Assembly (NCBI RefSeq): GCF_910596095.1
Contig: NC_056544.1
Location: 10,587,155 to 10,651,154 of the forward strand
Length of the DNA: 64,000 bases
Direction of reading: 5' to 3'
Source of the DNA: Thunnus maccoyii
Taxonomy: Eukaryota > Chordata > Actinopteri > Scombriformes > Scombridae
The position numbers were made by a program, and so were the translations under genes. The first letter of the stretch is position 1. Every line of letters starts with the position of its first letter. The notes under the pieces are model-generated. The model had not been told where the DNA came from, did not search any database, and saw only the letters and a list, made by a program, of their open reading frames with translations. Shown piece by piece: positions 51,101-63,990 of this stretch.

Positions 51101-54100
51101 AACTAAATTTTAGTCTCATTACTGTAGTAAGTTTCTGAGGTCTTAAAAGATGAAATGCAACATAGATTTTTCACTTTCTTGTAAATAAAAAATATCAAAA
51201 GGAGTACAGGGTGGATTGTTCTTAATCAAAACACTTAAGCAGTATTCCACTTCCTGTCTAACCTTTCTGGTAATGACTGTAAGGAGGTTACTTACCAGAT
51301 ATTGAGTTTGGCAGTGAAGATGAAACTCTTGAACCTGAACTGTGCTCACTGTTTGAAGAAACTGCTAACATGTTTCTTGACATCTGAGAAGACCCCTTTA
51401 GTTTGGAGTCTTCCTGACACTTCCTCTTCTTCAGAATTCCTATCAAGGCATTCGTGCCTGAGAGTGAATTTTTAACATCCAACTTAGTTTCTAGTTGCCT
51501 TTTTTCAGATTCCATTTCCGCTAAAGAAAATGTGGGCATCAGTGGTTTGGCATCAGTGCAAACACTTGAAACAGAATTATTTTTTGTGATTCCAATGGGG
51601 GTTGGCGTGAAACGATCAACACTGGACAGCTTTGGTGAAGCACCATATTGGAAATGGTTCCGCCTCTTTCCCAGAATTTGGAGCGCCCTCTGGAACTCCT
51701 TCTTGTCGCGCATCAACTCCCGAAGTAAAAATAATGGGGATTTGTTCTTTGTTGCAAAGCTTTTACCAAGCTTTTTGAGGTGGCCACGTATATGGTTGGA
51801 CTGCCCAGTCCTGTTATCAAATGAATCACCACATAATGGACAGGAGTGAATACTCTTCACAGTCTCAGATTCTGACTCCAACTGTAATGCTGCAAAAAAC
51901 AAAAAACACCATCAGAAACATAAAAATTGTACAATACAATACTATTAGCTTGCATTAGTACAAGGAAACTAAACGGAGCACAATACAGGAAATTTTAAAG
52001 TACATATAAAAGGAATACTTCAGTTTATTACAACTTTTAGCGATGGCGCTGCATTCTGAAATCTCTGTAATAAATTTAGTAAGTTCAATGTTAAATCACA
52101 ACCAACAGCTGATGGCCACAAAAACATATAAACCAAGACGTAATAAAGAGTAATTTTCCTTTAATAGAAAGAAAATGGAGGAAGTACTCAAGTACCTTTT
52201 TTCAATCGCCGGAATGCCGAAATCTTCCGTCGAATTCGTGGTCTCCTGTCTTGAGAAGCCACCTGCTCAGGAGGCACTACATGGCGTGCATTGTAGCTCA
52301 GTCCGACCCTATGAAGATGCCCTCGGACATGATTGGACAATCCAACACCTGATTCAAAGATGGCAGGACAGTATGGACAGGTCTTGCGGTCTGATTCCAA
52401 CTCTGACAGATCGTCTGTGAAGGGTTCTCTCAATGGTATTGGGTGGGAGTCAAAGGTTTCTTGAAATACTTCTGTTTCTATGCATTCTTCTTTGATTTCA
52501 GGGTCACTCTGATCCTGCTCTTCAGTCTTAATTTTCTCAAACAGCATTTTTGATGCCTGCAGGGCACCCCTCATTGACATTCTTCTGCTATAGGTATAAA
52601 TTATGTTTTGTTTTTCTTGCTTGATTCCATTGTCAAAAAGGTTAGTGTTGGCATCTGCATCCTTAAACTGGAAAATTTCTTTTTCGTCACAGTCTTCCAC
52701 TTCTCCTTGATTTAGTCTCTTGGGACTTGGCAAAGGTTTTGGTAAGATGAAGCATGAGTCTTGATCAGAGGTGTTGCGATATGGGGTTGACATTTTTCTT
52801 TTAGATGGTGACTTTTTGAAGGTTGACTGATTTATGTTCAACTTGGGTACACTGCTTCTGTTGGTATCTCTCTCAGCTTCTCTGGATGGCACTCTATGGC
52901 CATTTGGGGACAAAGCTGAATCTTCAACTTTGACAGTCAATGTTCCTGGCAACTGATCAGAGCCATCTTTGTCACTTTCAGAATCCTGAACAGATGTGCT
53001 GCAATTATTGCTTTCCTTCTTCTGTTCTGCAGTCTTCTTTCCATGTCTTTGTCGGGACAGGAGAACATTAATGGATTTGTCAAGCTTTGATTCTGTTAGT
53101 TGAGACTTGAGACTTCTCTTAATCTTGCTATTTTTGAATAAGTCTGAAATGTCATTGGACTCGCTGGGTGAACAAGTTGTTTTAGAAGAGATTTGATTTT
53201 TTATTAAGATTTTAGATGTTAACTCTGCATCTTCTACAGGAGTTTTACTAGTGGGAACATGCTGCTCTTTAGATGGTTGTGCATTTTTCTCACGAGACTG
53301 TGCAGCTTTGTATTCCTCAAAAGTTTGTTGATGACGACGCAGAAGGTGATTCTTAAAAACGTTTTTGCTAAAAGCTCTATAAGAACAAACGTTACAAGAG
53401 AAGATTTCTGAGTCATCATTCTGGATCTGCTTTCTAACTGTAATAACAGTGTGCTGCATAATGTTATGTCTCCTAAGATCATTCTCACTCAGAGTCCTGA
53501 AGCTACATTTGTCACATTTAAATTTTCTTTTGTCCTTCTCATGTGTTTTCGCATGTTGAACAAACGTGTTTGGGCAGTTTGTTTCAAATGAGCACTGAGG
53601 ACAGCAAAGCTTTGCATTTTTACCCTCGTTCTTCTTATCACTTCTGTCTTTGATCTCTTCAGTGAGTCTTGATCTCTTTTCCTGGTGTATGGACATGTGC
53701 TCAATAAGTGAACCACTTTGTCTGAAAGACTGTCCACATTCCTGGCATATAAAAGGCTTTGGCGAATTATTCGGAGGGTCCACATGAGACTTCATGTGGC
53801 AATGCAAATGATGCTCTTTCTTGAAAATGAGCTTACATTTTGAGCAAGGGTAACATGATGGCTTCTCCTCTGAATGAGAATTTACTGAGAGCCTCCCCTT
53901 CAATGGTGAAAGCCCATGACCTAGACGGTTCTCATGTGAATTTCTTGCAGGTGCATTGTAAAGAATTTGCTTGATGGCCTTTACAGTTCCATTGGGATAC
54001 TTTGTAACTTTCCCAGTTGTTGACGACTGTGAATTGGAGAACTTCCTTGACTTTCTGACTTTTCTGACAGGAATGGAGTCTACTTGGCCTTCTGCATCAG

Positions 54101-54692
54101 ACAAATCCTCAGATGACTTGTGGCTCATATCAGGGTAAAGGTCTTCTGAGGGATCCACCATGACAACCATGTCCATTTTCCGTTTCCTTCTCCTTTGGCT
54201 GTTTGGAGGCAGGACTTCATCTTTAGGCTCCTCACCAGGGGAATCACCATGGTTCTCCCACAGAAACTGCATAAACTCTTTGTGAGGGTCCCAATGGATG
54301 TCACTGGCACTACTGAAATTATCCAATGAGTTCTCAGGTGATTCGTCAAACCCCCATATTCCTGCAGTGTCAATTTCCTGCACAGTTTTTAGAGGGGTGA
54401 TGCTCTTTTCTTCCTCTTTCTCTGTGGAGATGTTGTTGAGTTCATGGGCCTGTGTAGCCTGATGCGAAGAAGGTCCATTTCCCAAGCCAACCGGAGACAA
54501 CATATCTGTGTTTGACAGGACATCTAGGACACTGTTTTGTTTCAGAGAAGGCTTGCCGAAAGAATCATTGCAAGAGGCTGATTCTTGTGCCATTCTCACT
54601 GGCTCTTGCAGGAGTGTAAGGGCATTGATCTCAGAATCTGCATCTTTGTCATCTCCATCAACACCTGCCAGACATGACATTTCAGCTGCCAT
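45181..54692 (-). CDS. znf644: ZNF644, C2H2 zinc-finger partner of G9a/GLP, 5 coding exons
   Basis: Nuclear protein that with WIZ recruits the EHMT1/2 H3K9 methyltransferases; human variants are linked to high myopia. Coding exons in transcript order: 54692-52196, 51889-51296, 49629-49504, 45856-45754, 45376-45181; phases join, 1171 aa (human 1327). The first coding exon begins at acceptor 54696, 3 nt before the ATG, so the 5' UTR is spliced. Fingers in order: [50 protein letters not shown], then the paired ZNF644/WIZ type [20 protein letters not shown] and [20 protein letters not shown], then [20 protein letters not shown] whose last His is Tyr, and finally [20 protein letters not shown] before the C-terminus VEVTSL...HAAS. 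Acidic N-terminus, basic Lys/Arg-rich stretches elsewhere. The large exon followed by short ones and the [16 protein letters not shown] signature make this znf644 rather than wiz. Introns hold the SINE at 47071 and MITE at 48128. Confidence 0.94.
47071..47425 (+). mobile_element. tRNA-derived SINE
   Basis: The head reads GGGGTGATTGTAGCTCAGGA with an A-box-like TAGCTCAGGAGG and a B-box-like GGTTTGATCC, followed by a tRNA-unrelated body. The body contains CCCTTGGGCAAGATACTGAA and ends near AAAGCGCTATATGAATCATG, wording common to fish tRNA SINEs. It has no cloverleaf-capable 3' half, so it is not a functional tRNA gene. It lies in the znf644 intron between coding exons 3 and 4, antisense to the gene. 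Confidence 0.75.
48128..48664. mobile_element. MITE with imperfect ~22-bp terminal inverted repeats
   Basis: The left end TGTGCTCACACAGAACACGA and the inverted right end TGTGTTCACACCAAACGCGA match at about 18 of 22 positions. The interior near the right end has two diverged copies of a GATCAAACT(C/T)...CGA(G)TAAT unit (48558-48630). No transposase. The flanks TATAATG/ATAATCA may be a target duplication but are not convincing. Confidence 0.55.
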
Positions 54693-55650
54693 GACCTAAA
54701 GAAAGAAAAGTAAAACCTTCTTAGATATTCCTCAATCACAAAGGATTCACTACACAATCTACACTTAAAACTATAGTATGCTAGATGCTAAATTTAAATC
54801 CTTTTCACTTCAGCCAGAGAACTGGTCAGTCTCGGTACGACAGATGAACAGGGTTGTTGCAAAAGAATTTTCACTCATTATTCTAAAGGGACCCCATTTC
54901 TTATAATTATATATTACCGCTGTAATGTCCTTGTGACTGAGAGTTTGTCACGTATGGTGATGCCTTAAACAGGCATGCTACTTTGCCTGGTGAGGTAATA
55001 GCTTCATCGTAATGCATTTTGTGGTGAGGTTTAATGTGTTTGTACCACTTACTCTATGGTGCTGCAACAATGGCAAAATATTTCAAGATTTCTGCAGGAA
55101 AAACACTGCTCTCATTGCCAATACTGCTTGGTATGCATTTCCATTTTGATTGTACCCATGTCACCTTGGTGCCGGCTGACATAAATTATAATCTTTGCAT
55201 TCAACCAATCTCACCAAAATGTGTCAATGCCTTTGGTTCAACCAAGGGGAGACATATCAAAATTTTAACTTTTTCCTTTCACGCAATAAAACAGTTAATG
55301 ATTACACAACATGGCCTAATTCACAATGTGAGTGGATGGGGTTAAAGACAGGCAGTTATTTTAGCACTATTTGCCCAAAGCAAATTAGACTCATGAATGG
55401 GACTTCTAGCACAACTCCAAAAGGTTGGCAGTGCCATTTCAAGCTGAGCTTTAAACAAATGATTGCACTGATGAAAATCCTAGAAGAAATAAAATACTGT
55501 TTAATTTTTACCAGCAAATAGCAATACAACACCTTCACAAGTCTAAACTAGATGGCAAGCAAGTTTTTTGCCCTTCTAGTGGCAGGGTCTAAGCAGGGAT
55601 TACGACCAGCATAGTTGACTGTGTTGGCAAGGGTGTGTTGTCGAAACAAT

Positions 55651-56051
55651 TTAAGGACCAGTGTGTAAGATTTAGTGGCATCTAGCCGTGAGGTTGCAGA
55701 TTGCAACCAACTCAATACTACTCCCCTCACCCTCCCCTTCCAAGTGTGTAGGAGAACCTATGGCGGCTGCGAACTTGCGAAAAACGCAAAAGGCCCTCTC
55801 TAGAGCAGATGTTTGGTTTGTTCGTTCTGGGCTACTGTAGAAACATGGTGGGGCACCATGGTGGGCTCCGTGGAAGGGGACCTGCTCCCTATGTAGATGT
55901 AAAGGGCTCATTCTAAGGTAACAAAAACACGAAGATTCTTATTTTCATGGGATTATCCTCTAATTAAACATACTTATGAATATTATAGCCTACTCCATTT
56001 CTGCCAAGTCCGTTCCGCTAGATGTCACTAAATTCTACATTGGACCTTTAA
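55651..56051. mobile_element. TTAA-flanked MITE (piggyBac-like), 401 bp
   Basis: Starts TTAAGGACCAGTGTGTAAGA and, inverted from the right, TTAAAGGTCCAATGTAGAAT; the inverted ends continue as TTTAGTGGCATCTAG against TTTAGTGACATCTAG. Both termini are TTAA. The interior (GGTTGCAGATTGCAACCAAC and so on) is a very widespread teleost motif. No coding capacity. It sits in the znf644 5' intron. Confidence 0.75.
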
Positions 56052-57420
56052 ATACGATCCAGGAAATTCACTTGGAGCTACAGATTAATGCATTTAAAGG
56101 CTTATCAGACAGTGGTTTGTAATAGGCTTGGGTGGTACCTATTTTTTCATACCTTCCTGACATTTCATCAGGGTCTATGGTATATGACGGTATTTGGTTC
56201 AAAAAATAAACAAACAACCAAAACAAAAACAAAAAAACAAACAAAAACGTAAAAGCTAAGCTGCTGGTGTAACCAGTTGTGAGCACTTGCATGTATGTGA
56301 TTGGCCAATGCTGCGCCTTGCCGGATGATGTTGCGTTGCAGCAAAGGTTTTTCCTGGTTCAACTTTTTTGCGTTACGTTTGCGCTTTGCTGCGTTGTATT
56401 GCTGGCACCGCCTGTGTTGGCACATCCACTGCATCGACGCACTTCAAATTTTCACACATGGCTCATGTCAGTCTTAGTGCGGTTTTAAGGAATGGTGATG
56501 TTTGTCTTTCAGTGTGTTTCAAACAAGCAAGATATGTCAACTGCTGACAAGACTACCATGAAAGTTTACCATGTTTTATTCTACCATTGTAGAGTCGAGC
56601 ACAGAGCGAAAGAGATAATTGAAAGAGTTTTTTGACAGATGTTTCGATTTTTTTTATAGAACTTAAAAGAATTTCGTTTAGATCTGCGGTTGTGTTGGTT
56701 GATTGATGCAGCCGCATCTTGTATGTATGTACATATATGAATCAGTAAATCCTTTTGTTTGCAATTTTCAAATTGTAGCAAGAAGAATATTTGCTCTGGA
56801 AATAGCTTTGCTAGATAATAAAATACAAATGTATCTAGCCACAGAAAAGATTCTGACTTAGCCCAGCCGTTATTAACACAAAATAATTGTGTTGAATTAT
56901 TTCTCTTTTTGACAAAGCTGCAGCTGTAACAAAAAAAGGTTTGCACTGGAAATGGTTGTACTAAATAACAAAATTTGTCTGGTGGTACTAAAAAGGAGCA
57001 GAATGCTAACTCTAAACCTGCTCCATGTCATCCTGCCTATCAATAGGCTAAGGTGACCAAATTCAGTTCTTGTGGTCTCCGTGTAGCCTCTGTGGCAGCA
57101 ACATTTAGTCGCATTTTTAAGATGGCTAGCTTCGCATGGAGCAACACTTCACTGCAGCAGAATGATTCCAAATTTAGCCGATGTTCAGACTGAAAACAGC
57201 CCTGCGTTAAAACACTACGAGGGACTGTGTTGGTGGGGGTGTGTTGTTTGAGTTACCAGTGAGACAAGGAAATACAATCCAGGAAATCTAGTTTTTCACG
57301 CATTGCCAGATTTGGTCTGAACGAAAAAATCATTGCGTTCACATTTATAGAGTAGGGTGTAATGAGCATTGCAGCCACTAAAAGCTGCAACTGGCTTAAG
57401 TACTTTAGTCACATTCATTT

Positions 57421-57662
57421 GAGAATCAGCTATGAGGATTAGCTGCTTTCCTTTGTCTTATGTGATTGTAAACTCAGTATTTTTGGATTTTTGGACTGTC
57501 GGAAGAACAAAACGAACAATTTGAAAACATCACAGTCTTCAGTTTTAGGAAATTTTAAGAGGCATTTTTCACGATTTCCTACTATTTTATTGACCAACCG
57601 ATTAGTTGATTCATCACGAAAATAATAGGCACATTGGTCGATAATGATCGAAAATGCAGATG
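57421..57662. mobile_element. Dispersed TIR-type repeat, copy E (znf644 5' intron)
   Basis: GGATTTTTGGACTGTCGGAA, TTTCACGATTTCCTACTATTT and ATTGACCAACCGATTAGTTG match copy C segments (TGGGTTTGGGCAGTTG, TTTCACTATTTTCTGAC, ATTGACTAAACAACTG) in the same order and orientation. Confidence 0.5.
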
Positions 57663-58488
57663 TAAATCAGTGATGGTTTAGATGGTTAATCTCAGCTTTT
57701 ATCATGTTTCGCCACATTTGTCTGTAACGTAACAGTCACATGAGACTATTCAAGCTTTCATGGGTCCAAATTTGAATGTTACCTATGTTTTACAAGCTAG
57801 AATTTGTAATAGGTGGTTATTTTATTGATTGCCTATCTTAATGTGCTTGTTTTGATAGTGAACCATGAACAGTTAGCCACAATGTCTCCAGAGTTATCTC
57901 CTTAACCCAATCAGCATTACTGACCACAAAATGAATATAGCCAAATGTGAAATATACTTGACACTTTGCATAGATGATTAATTGTGGCCATTTATGACGC
58001 TACAAGGTCGCAGGAGTGAGAGGTCTTGTATCTGAAGGACAATAAAAAGTGTCATACCAAGTGAACGCTCCTTTGAAAAAGAAAGATGCACATAACATTT
58101 GCTCAACAGCAACAAAACTGCAAAGGGATGGACCTTGTAAATGGCTTTTGATGAGCGTCTGTGGATTTTTGTATAGAGCTAAAACTTTCAGCACAGTAGT
58201 TCAGATATATGCCAACCCACAATGAAGTTGAGGTATGCTTCCAAAGATACCTGCTTACAGAGCAAACTGGATTGTATGTATAATGTTCCGTAAAGGTATA
58301 ATTGCATTTTCCTGGCGTTTATATCACGCTGTGTTGTTGGATGCTGCTTGCAGGAGCTGCAGACCATTTCATTAAGGCTGCTCCACACCAAAACCTATTC
58401 CTCAGGCTAAACTACAGCTAGTGACAATCAGTCTTCGCTACTCACTACACAGACATCAATGAAATGCTGAAAAACAAGCAAACGTTAC

Positions 58489-58605
58489 CTCCGAACGGCG
58501 TGGATGGAGACAGGACACAATTTATACGCTGCATTGAATAATTTCTTACTTTCGTCTTCCATCTATTTCACAGTCGCCATTTTCCGTGGTGGTCTGGTGT
58601 GGGAC
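58489..58605 (-). promoter_or_regulatory. Inferred znf644 first exon and promoter with YY1-like site
   Basis: On the minus strand a segment with AAAATGGCGACTG (plus 58571-58583), a YY1-type start-site motif, runs to GTTCGGAG|GTAACG, a good donor with exon end at 58489. This fits the non-coding first exon required by the acceptor at 54696. Another weaker donor (ACGAAA|GTAAG) lies near 58552. Exon limits are inferred. Confidence 0.4.
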
Positions 58606-60476
58606 AGATCATTTCTTTTGTATGGGTAACCCTACATACATTTGGCTGTATAGTAACAGAACAAACATATATCCCAACAATTTCGTTTCATTGTGGAACT
58701 ATTTTGTAAAACAGCTATTATTAAAAAGTTACCCAAGTTATCGTCTCATATAATTCCGTCACGTAATGTTACGAGTCGGCGCCACACACCCCTGAAAGAT
58801 CTGAAAATGGTTCAGTCCACATAGAAACCCAGAGTTAATGAACATCTCTTTTTTTAAGGTTGATGGCGGTTAATCACCGTTTTAATTGGTAACATAAAAT
58901 AAAACTTCAGTTGCTATTTGCGTTGTTTTTTTAAAGGACACATTCGGGTTTGGTATTTAAACTTGTCATTGACGCACAGATAAGAATTGTAAGCCAACAC
59001 AGGAGAGATGTTGCCATGTTGCCCCCATGGGTGTCTTCTCTCAGGGCTTTGTTGCCTTCGCTGCATCAGTTATTCACAGTATCGCCCGTTTCCAACACAT
59101 ATTCAACAAAATAATAATTTAAATATACCGTAAAAATATGTTACAGCTGGCCTACTTAAATTTAAGAACACTAACGTACAGCTAATATTTTTTAGCAAAA
59201 GTCTACAGTAGCCTTAGTGTAGATGAAAAATGTGCTGAATAATTAAGTTAATGATCAGTGGTTCAATTTTCCTGCACACTGGTAAAGAGACATGAATTAA
59301 AATGTCAAGGATTTAAAACCAGTTTAAACTAGTATCTGGGGAAAATGTAATGTCCTTATTACAGGTGGGTACACAGTGAGAAAATGGTAAAAAATAACTT
59401 GTATAAAATATCAAAGGTTCTTGCTCAAATTATGCTATTGTAATCGACTTCAGAGCTAGCTACCTGAAATATCTGTTTGCTTAGCCGTTTGTTCACTAGC
59501 TTGTTAGCTAACGTGAGCAAAGCTCATTACCTAGGCTGCTTTAGCCCTGAAAAGAGAGAGAGGAGATACATATCCTAATTAAGTCTATTACTTACCTGTA
59601 AGTTCATATTACTTTGTTCTGAAGCTGGGCTAATTAACCTAGAGAGCATTTGCAGTTGTATTAAATGTTTAAACTAAATTAGCAGGATTTTAGCTAATTA
59701 TATAAAAGCCAAATGTTTCTTTGTTTTTGTGTCAAAAATGCAATGTAGCTATTGTTTATTTTTTAACCCCTCAAATAGTTTGCATCCATAATGTAAAGTG
59801 CTTAGTTAAAATGTAACTACATCATTAGCAGGCTTGACTTTTACATTAGAGGATATGTCATGAAAGGAAAATGAAAAGTTGGAAAACCATTTCCCACCTT
59901 GGCCTTGTTGCCTCAACAAACCTTCAAAGAAGCTCTAAGCCTCTAACAATAGTTGTTAATAATAATACATTTTATTTATAGAGCCTATTCAGAATACTCA
60001 GAGACAGTTTATATAAGTTAAAGGATCATAAAAAACAACACACTAAAAGGTCAAGGTAACACACAACATTAATCACACATGAAAAGCAGTTATTTTTGCT
60101 TATTTAACCTTCAAATTGCTTTCAGCCACATAAATACTCATGATAGCTTTATCAATACATTTAGATTAAAAGGTTTATTTATCATATATTTTCAATATGC
60201 AGTGAAATGCGGGAGTGGTATGTGCTAAAAGGCTAATGTGCAATAACAATAAGAGCAAGAGTTAAAATAAGGACTGGAAAAAATATAAAGGATACAATTT
60301 CCAAGGTAAAAAAAACAACATATATCTAATATGTTGTTTATTGTTTGCATACATAAAGTGTTTGCATCATGTTTGTTTTCGCTTCAAGCCAGATGCTCTC
60401 AATGTTCCATCAAGATCCATAGTGTCATTATCCGACTTTGCATTCAAATGTGTGGGCACCCACATGATCTGATGAG
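58606..60476. other. znf644/hfm1 head-to-head spacer
   Basis: AT-rich. Any hfm1 promoter or 5' UTR exon must lie here. I see a possible weak donor but nothing firm, and no other gene or RNA. Confidence 0.4.
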
Positions 60477-63400
60477 ATGTGGGACTCAGATGACTGCACC
60501 TTGTCTCTGGACAATCTGTTTTTTGAGAAACCCATCGTCCACAAAGTGTGAGTACGGAGAGATACCCCACATCGTCTCTTTCTGTTATTCCTCTCTCAGT
60601 TGAATGAATGTTTTGCCATCTGGATTGTATTTGATAGAAAGCCACTGCACCAGGAGGCCAGTCCATGGCAGCTGGAAGTGCCTCCATCTCCTTCTCAGAT
60701 TCCAGCCACTGAGGATATGCAGGAGGAGGCAGAGTCTTTTTCTACCCTATACAGTATGTTGTGCTCTGGATTAGGGTGAATTCCTTTTCACTTGACTTGA
60801 GTAAACTGCTCAGTATCTGGCCTATTGAAGCCTTGCTAAATTTAACTGTGTGACTCACTGACACGATAGCGTGAATAGGCTTGAAAGCTTTCCTAATTTT
60901 CCTTGACTTGTATAAACAAACTGGGTTCTGGGTTTTATGTTATATTCTCATAATCATCAGTATAATTGGAAAGCAAGTTCCCTGCTATTAATTTTCTTGT
61001 TCTTATCAAATCAGTGAAGGAAAATAGTCGGCCTTAATTTTAAGTCACACCCATAAAAAAAGCACCAAATTACAGCTACCAACAACTTAGTTTGATGAAA
61101 CTCTTTCTCCCTCTTCAATATTATTCACAGGTTTCTCACAAAAACCTCAGAAATTCCTGTCTCCTTTGAAAGAATCAACTGGCCCTAAGGTGTTGCTGTC
61201 AAACAGCTCTTACAGTTTTAACAATGATGAGAAAGAAAATGAGGAGACTCAGGGCGGGAGCCACAGCACCAACAGATATGATGGCCTTTGGGGAGGTGAA
61301 GGGTTCAGGGACTACTCTCAGGGTGCCTGTCAGAGTAGCAGAGATGAAGATGAAATCCGGCAGGACTCTGATCATGCAACCATCAGCAGGAGATGTTTGT
61401 CTCTGGGTTGCAGCAAAAGCCCAGCTCTACGGAGAAGGCGAGTGTCAGTTATTTGTCACAAAGACATTTACATGATTTTGAATTGAGAAAGATGGGCAAA
61501 AATCTGCACTTAAAGGGAACTTGAAATTTCTGATTTCAAAGTGCCAAAGATTGATATGTGGCCTTAAATACAAAATGGTAAAGGTTTAAGGCCATAAAAA
61601 GCAGGTCAACAAGGATGTTTTTGCTTGTATGCAGATGCAGAACATGATTTTAGAAATGCTTAAATCCGTAGGATTAATGTTATTCGCTATATAAAAGCCA
61701 TTTTGCCAGTTTTGCCTGGCCAAAAAATGTAATGTAGTGCTGATTCACTCTTTAATCCCTCATTGTTTGAATCCTGGATATGCTTAGTTAAAGTGGAACA
61801 TACAGTATATCATGAAGGGGCTAGATTTTTGCATTACAGGATGTGTCATGAGAGGAAAATGAAAAGATGCTAAAGCATCTCATCATTGTTGTTGTTAGAG
61901 GCCAGAGTGCCCGGCCTTCTTCAAAAAAGCTTTCAAGCTTGCAGCAGTAATAGTTTTTCCTCATTCTATCTGCATCCTCTTTCAGCTCTTTATTCCGTCC
62001 ATATCCTCTCCTCCCTCCCACAACAGCTTGTTCAAGGTTCAGGTGTTGAACAGTGGAGGTGACTCGTCAAACACAGATGACCTCAGTAGCAGCGGCAGCA
62101 GCCAGACAGCATCCAGACCTCAAACTTTTCTCAGTCAGGTTACCATGGTGACGGTGCCTCCTTGTCTTCAGCCACCACGGGCGACAGTTAGCCAGGCAGC
62201 TCCTCCTTTCCACCCCAAACCCCCCTTCTCCCCCCCTCCTCTGGGCTCATCTGCAGCGAGTGGCCGACCCCCGCAGCAGGCAGCACATGCAGAGATGCAG
62301 GACAAGGGCACAAAGAGAGCCTTCGTTCCGCCCATGACGCCACAGCCGCTCCGCATACAAGGTGCTGCACTGCGCTGACATAGTCATAGACAGGCGCTGT
62401 GCTCTCAGTCTATGACTGGTTTCCATATACCACTCATATAGCTTCTGTAAAGTGTTGCAGCTAATGAGCATGCCCATGTCTAGCCATGGCAGCAGCTGCC
62501 ACAATGTGTTTGGGTGTGATGAGGTGAAATGAGGTGAGCTCCCCCCATTGACCGCTCCATTGTAATGAAACAAGCTGGTCATTAGATGGTGGATAGTAGA
62601 GGCATTAGAAGCAGTAGACAGCAAGACTACAAACCTTAGTCTCTTTTTGCAGGTTTACTTTAAATTCAGTAGAAAACAGAATCTCTTAACTTTACTGTAT
62701 AAAAATGTTTAAATCTCATATTAACATGAAGTGGAATGAGTGTTGAATCAGTAAGTGTGTGGCTGAAAATGTTATGTTTGGATTGTGCACATAGGGTCTT
62801 CAGGGTCTGGAGTTTTGCGACCTGTTTCTGAAATCCGTATCCTTTTTGTTGTTGTGCAAGTCAACAGAATTTCAAGTTGTTAGACAGTGTTTGAGTTGTG
62901 CTAGGATGCTTATAATGCAATTTCACAAACAATGTGGTTGGATTTCCTAAATCATGCTAACACAGCAGCTAAGTTCAGATCCGTGTTCAATGAGTTCCCC
63001 TTTTTCAACTACGTACAGTCCAAAGCTCTTGATGACGTAAGCATTATTTGAAAACCTTTATGAACAGAATGCTGAGGAGTATGAATAATATGGTAGTTTT
63101 CACATCTTGTTATAACGTGTTAGAAGGAGTGTCTCCTGGAGTGCATTTATGCTTGCTGTGTTCACAGGTTCTCTACACAGGTAAGAACTTTGTGGCTTGT
63201 GCTCCTACTGGATCTGGTAAAACAGTGCTGTTTGAGCTGGCCATCATTCGCCTGCTAATGGAGACCTCAGAGCCCTGGAGGGATGTCAAAGCTGTATACA
63301 GTGAGCATACATACCCTGCTAATATACCGCTAAGGCCCCAGTCTGAGTAGATTTGGACTAAAATAATTCTAGAGCTAATATGGTACTACATTTCAAGGTT

Positions 63401-63990
63401 TTGGCAAATTATTCCTACTCAAAAAGTTCGGAAACTGTATTTTCTGAACCCCCAAGATCTGAAAAAATGAAAATTCAACATTTTGTTCCTCATTTATAGC
63501 TAATTTAAAACACAAAATACAGATCTGTTCATACACCTTGCCAACATAACCAAAGGATGTGCTTTTACGTACTGTTTTGTATCAAAGCTCAGGGGAAGTG
63601 AAGGAACTCCTACTTCTAGTGAATTAGAACCTAAACAAAGTCAATTAAGGGAAGCAGTGTTTTGACACAATACACCTGTCTATAATCACACACTGGGACA
63701 CTGAACATTTTTCTTCTGACTTACTCATGTGTAACATTGCCAGCGTGTTTTGATTTTTTTAATTCATTTATAGATTGAGGGTATTTCTGAGATGAAAAGA
63801 ACTGTCTTGTGATAAGACTCACTGTTTGTACTTGCCAGTGGCCCCTATCAAAGCTCTCTGCAGTCAGTGCTTTGAGAGCTGGAGGAAGAAATTTGGTCCT
63901 CTGGGGCTGAACTGCAAGGAGCTGACGGGCGACACAGAGATTGATGACTTCTTTGAGATTCAAGACTCCCACATCATACTGACCACGCCT
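60477..63990 (+). CDS. hfm1: HFM1/MER3 meiotic DNA helicase, 5' part, 8 exons
   Basis: Germline Ski2-like 3'-5' DNA helicase needed for meiotic crossovers and synapsis. Exons: 60477-60547, 60638-60753, 61131-61437 (end uncertain), 62027-62361, 62795-62836, 62969-63036, 63168-63300, 63839-63990. In-frame TGA lies 12 nt before the ATG. The N-terminus matches HFM1 (DCTLSLDNLFFEKP; human DCLFSLENLFFEKP), then a poorly conserved Ser/Pro-rich region. FPFFNYVQSKALDD leads into the helicase core: Q-like region, Walker A in CAPTGSGKT (exon 7), motif Ia APIKALCSQ, then ELTGDT and ILTTP (exon 8). The DEVH box and all later domains (second RecA lobe, winged helix, Sec63) lie beyond the right edge. Exon 3 joins exon 4 in phase only with a GC donor at 61438 or a weak GT donor at 61444. 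Confidence 0.93.

Larger units (their letters stand above)
54696..58488 (-). other. znf644 5' UTR intron
   Basis: Lies between the acceptor of the first coding exon and the inferred first exon. Besides the TTAA MITE and repeat copy E, I see only AT-rich DNA and short frames (for example 55034-55521) without conserved motifs. Confidence 0.4.

Noticed and set aside
51454-51849. 131-aa plus-strand ORF
   Set aside because: Antisense shadow of the znf644 exon at 51296-51889.
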